The translations under genes and the position numbers were made by a program. From Glaciimonas immobilis (GTDB taxonomy: Bacteria > Pseudomonadota > Gammaproteobacteria > Burkholderiales > Burkholderiaceae_D), in contig NZ_JAAOZT010000007.1 of the NCBI RefSeq assembly GCF_011947285.1, positions 1-64,000 on the forward strand: 64,000 nt of DNA, written 5' to 3'. Positions 39,686 to 47,949 of this stretch are shown piece after piece (position 1 is the stretch's first letter; each line of letters starts with the position of its first letter). The notes below the pieces were generated by a model, which ran no database searches, was not told the origin of the DNA, and saw only the letters and a list, made by a program, of their open reading frames with translations.

Positions 39686-40573
39686 GCGTACCGATTGCCA
39701 CAGCAATGACAACTCCATGCAGTGATCGCAAGGGTGTGAAGTGTTTTATCGAGATATTGCAGCTTAGGGATCTTCCCGACATCATGGAAAAAATGGGATG
39801 GGATATCGCCGCCGAAATTATGAATCACTGGTTTTCGTTGGATACCGGTTGGGCGATGCCGCAAGAAGTAAAAGAAGGTAAGGTCGATCCGATCAGTCTT
39901 GATCAGACGCAATACGACGATCAGATTATCAAGATGGCGTGGCTACTGAAATTTCCCCGTGCAGCGGAGGCGTTTGATTACGTGTATAAAAACTGGGCGA
40001 CGGAGAATGGAAAGGTTGAACTGAAAAAACGCTTAATTAAATCTGGTTGGAAACCGAAGAAGTTAATACCTTTCAAGTTAGGCAAGCGCTCAATGTCCGC
40101 GCGTGAACTGGAGTGTGTGCCAGGTCAATTATCAAGGATTTGGTTCAAAAACGGATGTTCTGGACGAACTGTATGGCGCTGTTGGTAAAGGCATTTTTAA
40201 GCTGGCTGTCGTCGGTGAAACTCGGGTGAATTACCTATTCCGACAGGATGAATTTATCGTTCAGCATATCGGCATTTATTTACGCGACACCTATGATTTC
40301 AATAGTGATTCAACATTTGAACAAATGTTTCCCTTGGGAGTGTGGAGTAAAAGCCGGTTATTGTCCAAGGCGGAGATGACCGTCTATATGTTAATGTACA
40401 ACGCGCGCGAGAACAGTAAAATCGCCGAGATGTTTCCAAGCCTTGTGCCTGTCTTTAACGATGATTTTCGGCGGTATCAGAAGCGGCATCAAGCAGGTGG
40501 CGATTTCGTCGTGTATTCGGATGTGATGTGGTTAAAGGTTCCTGCAGGAATGAAGACCCCGATGCCATGGTAA
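39682..40573 (+). pseudogene. DUF6402 family protein, frameshifted
   Basis: Two overlapping frames together form one DUF6402-like protein of about 297 codons. The first (from ATG 39682) gives IPDIMEKMGWDIAAEIMNHWF and MAWLLKFPRAAEAFDYVY. The second (open from about 40103 to 40573) gives DVLDELYGAVGKGIFKLAVVG, IGIYLRDTYDFNS and NDDFRRYQKRHQAGGDFVVYSD, the family C-terminus. The shift of one frame lies near 40100-40125. It could be a real mutation or a sequencing error. DUF6402 genes commonly follow PAAR genes; their activity is unknown, and an effector or adaptor role is inference. Its end overlaps the next gene by seven bases. Confidence 0.75.
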
Positions 40574-40956
40574 AAGTCAAAAAAAGATGGCTACTTTTCA
40601 TAACTATTTTACCGTTGATGATGTATCTGATTTATTCCAAATGGCACGAGGGAACACCTTATGGAAAAAAAATATATAGCCCGAATAATGAGTTTTACTA
40701 TCAACGGTATAGAGTTTTCACTCCAGAGGAATGGGTTCCGTTTGCCCTCCCGGGAAGCGCTGGATTTTCCGACAAAGACGGCTACGTCAGGGCATACTCG
40801 GCTGACGGAAAACTTATTGGCGAGGTTTTCGCAGATGGGGTACCTAGGGCGGTCGTATTCTGGACTGATGACGTTCTTGCAGTTATGGACGGTTCACGTA
40901 ACAATTACGGCGATGGAAGAATCCAACTTCCATCTACTGCGGAACTGCCATGGTAA
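40567..40956 (+). CDS. Small membrane-anchored protein, putative immunity protein (copy 1)
   Basis: A 129-residue protein with a positively charged start (MVKVKKRW), one N-terminal membrane helix (LLFITILPLMMYLIYS) and a periplasmic-facing domain of about 100 residues (HEGTPYGKKIYSPNNEFYYQ, GYVRAYSADGKLIGEVF). It ends in Pro-Trp. It is the first of three tandem paralogues at an exact 383-base period. Its ATG lies inside the final codons of the DUF6402 gene, so translation is probably coupled. Position after a PAAR/DUF6402 pair and the membrane anchor suggest an immunity protein; this is inference. The region is visibly A/T-richer than its surroundings. Confidence 0.72.
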   Translation: MVKVKKRWLLFITILPLMMYLIYSKWHEGTPYGKKIYSPNNEFYYQRYRVFTPEEWVPFALPGSAGFSDKDGYVRAYSADGKLIGEVFADGVPRAVVFWTDDVLAVMDGSRNNYGDGRIQLPSTAELPW

Positions 40957-41339
40957 AAGTCAAAAAAAGATGGTTGCTTTTTATAATAATTTTACCGTTG
41001 ATGGCCTATCTTCTTTATTTTAAATGGCACGAGGGAACACCTTACGGAGAAAAAGAATATAGCCAAAATAGAAAATTTTACTATCAAATACATAAAGTCT
41101 TCAGCATTGATGAATGGATCCCATATGTAGGTGTCCCTGGAAATACTTTCAACTACGATAAACACGGATACGTCCTGGCGTACACAGCGGAGGGTAAATT
41201 CATTGGTGAAACTTACGCAAAAGGAATACCTATTGCTACCATATTTTGGACAGACGATGAACTTGTTGTCATGGCTGGCGTTAGCGATACGAACGATGAC
41301 AATATTAAGCTTCCGAAAAGTTCACGGAAACCATGGTGA
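40950..41339 (+). CDS. Small membrane-anchored protein, putative immunity protein (copy 2)
   Basis: A 129-residue paralogue of the preceding gene, nearly identical through the first 35 residues (MVKVKKRWLLFIIILPLMAY) and more diverged after that (KEYSQNRKFYYQIHKVF, GYVLAYTAEGKFIGETY). The length, single helix and Pro-Trp end are conserved, with the ATG again inside the last codons of the previous gene (seven-base overlap 40950-40956). The pattern of a constant anchor and a changing outer domain fits duplication followed by divergence toward different partners. Confidence 0.72.
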   Translation: MVKVKKRWLLFIIILPLMAYLLYFKWHEGTPYGEKEYSQNRKFYYQIHKVFSIDEWIPYVGVPGNTFNYDKHGYVLAYTAEGKFIGETYAKGIPIATIFWTDDELVVMAGVSDTNDDNIKLPKSSRKPW

Positions 41340-41590
41340 AGCTTAAAAAAAGATGGTGGCTTTTCACAATCATTTTAACGTTAATGGTCTATCTTCTTTA
41401 TTTCAAATGGCTCTAGGGAACACCTTACGGAGAAAAAGAATACAGTTCAAATAAAAAATTTTACTATCAAATAAACAAAGTTTTCAGTGTTGAGAAATGG
41501 GTTTCATTTAACGGTGTCCCCGGACGCGGACCTTACGGAGGACGTGAATTTAGCCTGAATGGCCCTTCAGAGCAAAAACATACCATTTAA
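41333..41590 (+). pseudogene. Third tandem copy of the membrane-anchored protein, degraded
   Basis: The start (MVKLKKRWWLFTIILTLMVY) and the seven-base overlap with copy 2 are kept, but codons 27-28, which are CAC GAG in the other copies, read CTC TAG here (stop at 41414-41416). Beyond the stop the same frame continues as GTPYGEKEYSSNKKFYYQ and NKVFSVEKWVSFNGVPG, then loses likeness and ends at 41588-41590. The copy also lacks the C-terminal third. It is a decayed duplicate. Confidence 0.85.
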
Positions 41591-41639
41591 CCAACAAATA
41601 TTGCTATCGTACAACAATCACCAATTAAAAGATTTGTCT

Positions 41640-41667
41640 TTGAATGTTCGAATTCGAACATTATAAT
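41640..41667 (+). promoter_or_regulatory. glpD promoter with GlpR-type operator
   Basis: The perfect 20-bp palindrome AATGTTCGAATTCGAACATT (41643-41662) closely fits the known GlpR operator (WATGTTCGWTAWCGAACATW). It fills the spacer between TTGAAT (41640-41645) and TATAAT (41662-41667), 16 bases apart. A repressor bound there would block polymerase, with release by glycerol-3-phosphate as in other GlpR systems. No glpR gene lies in the window. Confidence 0.72.
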
Positions 41668-41774
41668 TTCGAATATAGATAATTATTGCTTTCGGCACAT
41701 AGATATTTCAATTGTCTTTAAGTCAATGCAGAACGCATGGTGCCGAAATCAATAACCGACTTAAGAGGTTAATT

Positions 41775-43313
41775 GTGAGTGCAAGTGAAATTGTTGATTT
41801 GTTGGTGGTCGGTGGCGGGATTAATGGGGCGGGCATCGCCCGGGATGCGATCGGGCGCGGTTTGAGCGTGTTGCTATGCGAACAGGATGATCTGGCCGCA
41901 CATACTTCCTCTGCCAGCACCAAGCTTATCCACGGCGGTCTGCGCTATCTGGAGCATTACGAGTTCAGTCTGGTGCGCAAGGCGTTGCAGGAGCGCGAAG
42001 TATTACTGCGTCTGGCACCGCACATCATTTCGCCTTTGCGCTTTGTGATGCCGCATGTGTCCAGCTTACGGCCTGCGTGGATGATACGCGCGGGTCTATT
42101 TTTATATGATCATTTGAGCAAGCGGAAAGTATTGCCGGGATCGCGTGGTATCGATTTTCGGTCGCATGTCTCTGGTGCGCCATTGAAAAAGTCGTTCAAA
42201 AAAGGTTTTGTGTACTCCGACGCAGCCGTTCAGGATGCACGTCTGGTGGTGCTCAATGCGATGGATGCCCGCGAACGCGGTGCGACGGTGATGACCAAAA
42301 CGCGGTTGATTGCAGCCAGGCAAGGAACGCTCTATTGGGACGCGACGTTGCAGTCGACGATCACTGGCGAAAACACGCATGTTAAGGCGCGTTGTGTCGT
42401 CAACGCGGCCGGTCCTTGGGTAGCAAGTTTGCTCAGCGGCGCATTGAACACGGCGGCGCGGCATCATATCCGTCTGGTCAAGGGCAGCCATATTGTGACT
42501 AAGCGCCTGTTCGATCACGATCACGCCTATATTTTTCAGAATCCTGACAAGCGGATTGTCTTTGCGATTCCTTACGAGAATGACTTTACTGCAATCGGCA
42601 CTACTGACGTTGAGTACAGTGGCGACCCTGCCAAGGTCGATATTTCGGAAGAAGAAACCGCCTATTTGTGCGAGTCTGTTAATCGTTATTTCAATATTCC
42701 GGTGTCGCCATCGCAAGTTGTGTGGTCATGGTCCGGCGTGCGTCCGTTGCTGGAAGAAGAGGTCGCCAATCCATCGGCGGTGACGCGTGACTATCGCCTG
42801 GAACTGACGACAGAGCCCGAGATGGCCCCGGTATTGTCCGTATTCGGTGGCAAAATTACCACTTACCGTCGTTTGGCGGAGGAGGCCATGGAGAAGCTGC
42901 AACCATTGTTTAGCTATATGAAAGCGCAAGCATGGACGGCCGACGCGCCATTGCCGGGCGGCGATATCGAAAATGCAGATTTTCCGCGCTTTCTCAAACA
43001 GTTTCAGCAGCGTTACGCCTGGTTGCCCGCAGCCACCGCCAAGCGTTACGCGCATGCCTACGGTAGCCGCGTTAGCGCATTGCTGGACGGCGTGAATACT
43101 ATCGTTGGTCTCGGCGAGCTTTTTGGTGCTGATTTATACGAGATTGAGGTGCGATATATGATGGATAAGGAGTGGGCACTCACTGCGGAAGACATTATCT
43201 GGCGCCGCTCAAAGCTGGGATTACGACTCGACGGGGATGCCATCACACGACTAACGGCATGGCTGGAAGAGCGGAGTGCCGAGTCAAATATTCAGATGGG
43301 TGTAAATGCCTAA
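41775..43313 (+). CDS. glpD: Aerobic glycerol-3-phosphate dehydrogenase
   Basis: Membrane-associated flavoenzyme oxidising glycerol-3-phosphate to dihydroxyacetone phosphate with electrons going to quinone. The 512-residue protein has the FAD-binding LLVVGGGINGAGIARDAIGRG, then TSSASTKLIHGGLRYLEHYEF (the glpD signature), VNAAGPWV, AIPYENDFTAIGTTD and VFGGKITTYRRLAEEAM. The GTG at 41775 has an AAGAGG site seven bases upstream; a frame from 41712 adds 21 unlikely residues. The upstream GlpR-like operator supports induction by glycerol-3-phosphate. Confidence 0.95.
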   Translation: MSASEIVDLLVVGGGINGAGIARDAIGRGLSVLLCEQDDLAAHTSSASTKLIHGGLRYLEHYEFSLVRKALQEREVLLRLAPHIISPLRFVMPHVSSLRPAWMIRAGLFLYDHLSKRKVLPGSRGIDFRSHVSGAPLKKSFKKGFVYSDAAVQDARLVVLNAMDARERGATVMTKTRLIAARQGTLYWDATLQSTITGENTHVKARCVVNAAGPWVASLLSGALNTAARHHIRLVKGSHIVTKRLFDHDHAYIFQNPDKRIVFAIPYENDFTAIGTTDVEYSGDPAKVDISEEETAYLCESVNRYFNIPVSPSQVVWSWSGVRPLLEEEVANPSAVTRDYRLELTTEPEMAPVLSVFGGKITTYRRLAEEAMEKLQPLFSYMKAQAWTADAPLPGGDIENADFPRFLKQFQQRYAWLPAATAKRYAHAYGSRVSALLDGVNTIVGLGELFGADLYEIEVRYMMDKEWALTAEDIIWRRSKLGLRLDGDAITRLTAWLEERSAESNIQMGVNA

Positions 43314-43485
43314 ATCGGTCTGAATGGGCTGATTGGACTCAATTTAAGTCAAAGCATTGAGGGAGCGAACGCAATCGCTAAAACGTTAATAAGACGCAGC
43401 ATCTTAGTTAATTTAATAGACTTATACAAAACCATCCCACCATCAGGCTTGCTAACCCTGCCGACGCCCACAGTGTCCCAGTGCA

Positions 43486-43528
43486 GCTAGGAAAGCCAGA
43501 CGCCGCTGGGGCGATTTTGCGTAAGTCC
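43486..43528 (+). repeat. Member of the short intergenic repeat family (copy 2)
   Basis: GGGGCGATTTTGCGTAAGTCC at 43508-43528 matches the core near 17161 and 55901, and the preceding CTAGGAAAGCC matches GTAGGAAGCC before copy 1. It lies in the glpD-glpK gap, close to the glpK start. Confidence 0.5.
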
Positions 43529-43585
43529 TAAAGAATCATAAAAATAGTGGCGCACGCACGCGCCTCCAACCTTGGAGTAGACAAG

Positions 43586-45088
43586 TTGAAAGACAAATAC
43601 ATTTTGGCCCTCGATCAGGGCACGACCAGCTCCCGCGCGATTTTATTTGATCGGCAGGGCAACATCGTCTATTCGGCCCAAAAAGAATTTCGTCAAATCT
43701 ATCCTCAGCCGGGCTGGGTCGAACACGATCCGCAAGAAATCTGGTCATCGCAGGTCAGCGTCGCCGCAGAAGCCGCGGCCAGTGTCGGTCTGCATAACAA
43801 CGCTATCGCTGCTATCGGTATCACTAACCAGCGCGAAACCACTATCGTATGGGATCGGCGCACCGGCAAGGCGATTTATAACGCTATAGTCTGGCAGGAT
43901 CGACGCACCGCATCGTTTTGCGATGCACTTAAAGGGCGCGGCCTCGCAGAAAAAATCCGTGAAAAGACGGGATTATTGGTCGATCCGTATTTCTCAGGGA
44001 GCAAAATACGCTGGATTCTCGATAACGTCGACGGGGCGCAGCAACTGGCCGACCAAGGCAATCTGGCGTTCGGTACCGTTGATACTTGGCTAGTGTGGAA
44101 TATGACGTCCGGCAAGTTGCATATCACGGACGTTTCCAACGCGTCGCGGACCATGTTGTTTAACATCCATACGCTGGACTGGGATGACGAATTATTAGAT
44201 ATCATCGGCGTGCCACGTAGTATGTTGCCAACGGTAAAATCATCCAGTGAGGTGTATGGCAATACCGAAAAGATAGCATTTGGCGCCGTAATTCCCATCG
44301 CTGGTATCGCGGGTGATCAACATTCTGCATTGTTTGGGCAGATGTGCACCGCGCCGGGAATGGTCAAGAATACTTACGGGACCGGTTGTTTTATGATGAT
44401 GAATACCGGCACCAAGCCGATAATTTCCAAAAATAATTTGCTGACCACCGTGGCCTGGAAGATCGGCGATGAGGTGCATTATGCATTGGAAGGCAGCATC
44501 TTCATTGGCGGAGCGGTGGTGCAGTGGTTGCGTGATGGCTTGGGGCTGATTCAAACCTCCGCAGAGGTCGAAAACCTGGCCGGTAGCGTCAAGGATACCG
44601 ATGGCGTTTATCTGGTCCCTGCCTTTGCTGGTCTGGGCGCGCCGCATTGGAACCCGCATGCACGCGGCACCATATTCGGTATCACGCGCGGCACGACGTC
44701 GGCCCATTATGCGCGGGCGGCACTCGACAGTATCGCCTATCAGACTATGGACGTATTGCAGGCAATGGAAGCGGATTCAGGAATCGTTATTTCGGAATTG
44801 CGGGTAGATGGGGGTGCCACGGCCAATAATCTGCTAATGCAATTTCAGTCCGATATTCTGGGCGTCGATGTCGTTCGACCAAAAGTTACCGAAACCACGG
44901 CCCTTGGTGCCGCCTATCTCGCGGGGCTTGCCGTTGGATATTGGAGCAGCACGGATGATGTGCGCGGACAATGGCAGTTAGACCGGCGCTTTCACTCTGA
45001 AATGCCTGCCGCTGAGGTCAAGGCCAATATCAAAGGCTGGCGGCGCGCGATTGTCGCGGCGGTTTCCTGGGCTAACGACGACGCCTAG
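43586..45088 (+). CDS. glpK: Glycerol kinase
   Basis: Phosphorylates glycerol to glycerol-3-phosphate, trapping it in the cell. The 500-residue FGGY-family protein starts [21 protein letters not shown] (phosphate 1 motif) and has [59 protein letters not shown] and [24 protein letters not shown] at 43586 is chosen because GGAG lies eight bases before it and the length fits the family; a GTG at 43547 would add 13 residues. The gene sits between glpD and glpF. Confidence 0.95.
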   Translation: MKDKYILALDQGTTSSRAILFDRQGNIVYSAQKEFRQIYPQPGWVEHDPQEIWSSQVSVAAEAAASVGLHNNAIAAIGITNQRETTIVWDRRTGKAIYNAIVWQDRRTASFCDALKGRGLAEKIREKTGLLVDPYFSGSKIRWILDNVDGAQQLADQGNLAFGTVDTWLVWNMTSGKLHITDVSNASRTMLFNIHTLDWDDELLDIIGVPRSMLPTVKSSSEVYGNTEKIAFGAVIPIAGIAGDQHSALFGQMCTAPGMVKNTYGTGCFMMMNTGTKPIISKNNLLTTVAWKIGDEVHYALEGSIFIGGAVVQWLRDGLGLIQTSAEVENLAGSVKDTDGVYLVPAFAGLGAPHWNPHARGTIFGITRGTTSAHYARAALDSIAYQTMDVLQAMEADSGIVISELRVDGGATANNLLMQFQSDILGVDVVRPKVTETTALGAAYLAGLAVGYWSSTDDVRGQWQLDRRFHSEMPAAEVKANIKGWRRAIVAAVSWANDDA

Positions 45089-45176
45089 TTGCGTAAAGGC
45101 GTCGTAGGCAAGTATGTGCGGGTACGGTATGTTCCAAGCTTACCGCGACAGAATGGTACCTGAATTCTAGTAGCGC

Positions 45177-45216
45177 TATAGCTTGAACTACAGCTAGAAC
45201 TATAACTAGAACTAAA
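45177..45216. repeat. 12-bp degenerate tandem repeat upstream of glpF
   Basis: GAACTA recurs at 45185, 45197 and 45209, exactly 12 bases apart, inside units of the type TAGAACTAYARC. It lies 90-120 bases before the glpF start. Phased repeats can be regulator arrays, but this may be simple sequence. Confidence 0.7.
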
Positions 45217-45303
45217 GATTATTCACGGCCTCATTGTTGCTTTGCCACAGCCGTTGAGGGCTACGTGGGCCTCATTTCCGTATCTGTTCTCGAAAGTTTG
45301 CAT

Positions 45304-46014
45304 ATGACTCCCTTGTTGGCAGAATTTGTGGGGACAACTCTGGTTGTCTTGTTGGGAAATGGTGTAGTCGCTAATGTGATATTGAGTAAAACCAAAGGCA
45401 ATGGCAGCGGCTTGATCGTGATTGCGGTGGGCTGGGCCATGGCAGTATTTGTGGGTGTTTTTACTGTGGCGTCCTCTAGCGGTGCGCATCTCAATCCCGC
45501 TGTCACGGTGGCATTGGCAGTGGCGGGCAAATTTGCATGGTCGAGTGTTCCCGGTTACATCGCGGCCCAGATGCTGGGTGGAATGATGGGGGCTCTTTTA
45601 GTCTGGCTGGTGTATCGCAACCACTTCGAGCAAACCTCTGATAGCGATACCAAACTGGCGGTGTTTTGCACCGGCCCGGCGATACGCAGTATAGGCGCAA
45701 ATCTTATTTCCGAGATCGTTGGTACGTTTGTGCTGGTGTTTGGCGTATTAAGCATTGCATCGCCTAAATTTGGATTAGGTGCATTGGATGCGTTGCCAGT
45801 TGCGTTGTTAGTGATGAGTATCGGTGTGTCGCTGGGCGGCACAACCGGTTACGCTATTAATCCTGCGCGTGACCTGGGGCCGCGTCTGATGCATGCGTTA
45901 TTGCCAATTCCAGGTAAACGCGATAGCGATTGGGGTTACGCTTTTGTTCCTATACTGGGTTCTCTTACAGGTGGTGTATTGGCGGCGTTGCTGTATGATT
46001 TAAGTTGCGCCTAG
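45304..46014 (+). CDS. glpF: Glycerol uptake facilitator (aquaglyceroporin)
   Basis: Inner-membrane channel for facilitated glycerol entry. The 236-residue protein has six helices and two re-entrant loops with the NPA boxes GAHLNPAVTVA and GYAINPARDLGPR; the aspartate after the second box (NPARD) is typical of glycerol rather than water channels. The ATG at 45304 gives the family start MTPLLAEFVGTTLVVLLGNG. A GTG at 45265 preceded by GAGGG is a possible longer start. A strong terminator follows at 46213. Confidence 0.94.
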   Translation: MTPLLAEFVGTTLVVLLGNGVVANVILSKTKGNGSGLIVIAVGWAMAVFVGVFTVASSSGAHLNPAVTVALAVAGKFAWSSVPGYIAAQMLGGMMGALLVWLVYRNHFEQTSDSDTKLAVFCTGPAIRSIGANLISEIVGTFVLVFGVLSIASPKFGLGALDALPVALLVMSIGVSLGGTTGYAINPARDLGPRLMHALLPIPGKRDSDWGYAFVPILGSLTGGVLAALLYDLSCA

Positions 46015-46212
46015 ACTTCCTTCGGAACCTACTGCGCGGCACGAATACTTCCGCAACATTAATCCTGCGGTGCTCGTAATCCTTCTGGTCTAAAGACCAT
46101 TCCGGTTGCTGTGGTTTGTGTTCCTCGTGCGCCTTGCCTATGCGACGTTCGCTACGGTTCCGAAAAAAGTCTGATTGAGACAACCGTCATCAAGTTCTCT
46201 CCGCAGTATTTT

Positions 46213-46240
46213 GGCGCAGCCTGTGGGTTGCGCCTTTTTT
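46213..46240 (+). terminator. Rho-independent terminator of the glp genes
   Basis: GGCGCAGCC (46213-46221) pairs with GGTTGCGCC (46226-46234) around a TGTG loop, followed by six T. It points with glpF. The T run overlaps the stop codon of the convergent gpx gene. Confidence 0.85.
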
Positions 46241-46760
46241 ATTCTGCGAGCAATTTTTCGATGTCGCCGGATAATGATTCTGGCTTGGTTTGTGGCGCGT
46301 AGCGGTCAAAAACGGTGCCGTCTTTATTGATCAGGAACTTGGTGAAATTCCATTTGATTCCTTCGCTGCCTAGTAAGCCCGGCGCGGCGGTTTTTAGATA
46401 TTGAAATAGCGGTGCGGCCTTATTGCCGTTGACATCAATCTTGGCGAAGAGAGGAAAATTAACGCCGTAGTTTTTCTCGCAAAATGCACCGATTTCTTCT
46501 GCGCTGCCGGGTTCTTGCGACCCGAACTGATTGCAGGGGAAGCCCAATATTTCAAAGCCTCGGCTGCGATATTTGCCGTAGATTTCTTCCAGCCCTTTGT
46601 ATTGTGGCGTGAAGCCGCATTTACTCGCGGTATTGACGATCAGCACCACTTTGCCGCGATAGTCGGACAGCATCGCTGGTGTGCCGTCCAGTCGCTCAAC
46701 GGCAAAGTCATAGATGGTGGCGGCTCTAGTGCCGCTTGTTGGGTCTGTTTGATTAGTCAT
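46239..46760 (-). CDS. Glutathione peroxidase family protein (thiol peroxidase type)
   Basis: Reduces peroxides with thioredoxin or glutathione. The 173-residue protein has the active-site segment VVLIVNTASKCGFTPQYKGLEEIY with cysteine in place of selenocysteine, the FPCNQFGSQEPG motif and the tryptophan motif KWNFTKFLINKDG. A candidate second cysteine is in PCNQF. Its start overlaps the pilU stop by four bases (ATGA), so it seems translated from the pilT-pilU message, an unexpected partner for pilus genes. Confidence 0.9.
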   Translation of the reverse strand: MTNQTDPTSGTRAATIYDFAVERLDGTPAMLSDYRGKVVLIVNTASKCGFTPQYKGLEEIYGKYRSRGFEILGFPCNQFGSQEPGSAEEIGAFCEKNYGVNFPLFAKIDVNGNKAAPLFQYLKTAAPGLLGSEGIKWNFTKFLINKDGTVFDRYAPQTKPESLSGDIEKLLAE

Positions 46761-47893
46761 ACCAATCCTAAATGTTCTGTACCCGTCGATAAATCGCGCG
46801 TATGCGCTGCTTTGCCATGCAACTTGACCGCCAGACGAAGGTCGTTGACTGAGTCCGCATTGCGTAACGCATCTTCATAAGTGATTTTGTCGGCCTCGAA
46901 TAAATCGAACAAAGCCTGATCGAACGTCTGCATGCCGAGTTCGCGTGATTTTTTCATGGTCTCTTTGATTTCATGGACGTCGCCCTTGAAAATCAAATCC
47001 GATATCAGCGGTGAATTGAGCAAAATTTCTACCGCTGTGCAGCGCCCTTTGGTGGCTTTTAGTGGTATCAGGCGTTGCGATACGACGCCGCGCAAATTCA
47101 AAGAAAGATCCATTAGCAATTGCGCACGCCGCTCTTCGGGGAAAAAATTAATGATCCGGTCCAGCGCCTGATTGGCACTATTTGCATGTAGCGTCGCAAG
47201 ACATAAATGACCGGTTTCAGCGAAGGCAATTGCGTGCTCCATGGTCTCACGGTCGCGGATTTCTCCGATCAAAATAACATCGGGTGCCTGGCGCAATGTG
47301 TTCTTGAGCGCGACCTCCCAGCTTTCGGTGTCGACACCGATTTCGCGCTGCGTAATGACGCAGTTTTTATGCGGGTGCACGTATTCAATCGGATCTTCAA
47401 TAGTGATGATGTGTCCATGACTATTTTCGTTGCGATAGCCGATCATTGCCGCTAACGTCGTCGATTTGCCGGAGCCGGTGGCACCGACCATGATGACCAG
47501 TCCGCGTTTGGTCATCGCTACTTCTTTTAGCGTTTCGGGCAAACCGAGATCGTCGAATTTAGGGATTTCTGTGTTGATGGCGCGCAGCACCATGCCAACG
47601 CGGCCTTGTTGCATAAACGCCGAAACCCTGAAGCGACCGATCCCGCCCGGTGTGATTGCAAAGTTACATTCTTTGCTGGCCTCAAATTCGGCCGCTTGCT
47701 TATCGTTCATGATCGCGCGCGCCATATCAATCGTATGCGCGGGTGTCAGCGGTTGATTAGAAACTGGCGTCATCTTACCGTCGAGCTTGAATGCCGGAGG
47801 AAATTCTGCGGTGATGAACAGATCAGAGCCACGCTTACTGACCATCAAGCGTAGCAAGTCCTGCATGAATTTAGTGGCCTGATCGCGTTCCAT
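46757..47893 (-). CDS. pilU: Type IV pilus twitching motility ATPase PilU
   Basis: PilU is the accessory retraction motor of type IV pili, working with PilT. The 378-residue protein shows Walker A MVGATGSGKSTTLAAMI, the Asp box HIITIEDPIEYVH, Walker B VILIGEIRDRETM and the His box AETGHLCLATLHANSANQ. The C-terminal extension beyond PilT length and the RGSDLFITAEFPPAFKLDGK N-terminus fit PilU. It follows pilT by 56 bases on the same strand. Confidence 0.94.
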   Translation of the reverse strand: MERDQATKFMQDLLRLMVSKRGSDLFITAEFPPAFKLDGKMTPVSNQPLTPAHTIDMARAIMNDKQAAEFEASKECNFAITPGGIGRFRVSAFMQQGRVGMVLRAINTEIPKFDDLGLPETLKEVAMTKRGLVIMVGATGSGKSTTLAAMIGYRNENSHGHIITIEDPIEYVHPHKNCVITQREIGVDTESWEVALKNTLRQAPDVILIGEIRDRETMEHAIAFAETGHLCLATLHANSANQALDRIINFFPEERRAQLLMDLSLNLRGVVSQRLIPLKATKGRCTAVEILLNSPLISDLIFKGDVHEIKETMKKSRELGMQTFDQALFDLFEADKITYEDALRNADSVNDLRLAVKLHGKAAHTRDLSTGTEHLGLV

Positions 47894-47949
47894 TGTGTTC
47901 CCTGCCTAACAATAAGTCGGTAAATAGTATAAGAGTTAGTGGGTTATGA

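Noticed and set aside
39125-41590. Island read as a prophage or integrative element
   Set aside because: No integrase, attachment repeats, tRNA or structural phage genes are present; a PAAR cargo module explains the genes better.
45965-46183. 72-codon minus-strand frame between glpF and gpx
   Set aside because: It overlaps the glpF end, is highly charged without likeness to a known protein, and lies just upstream of the glpF terminator.
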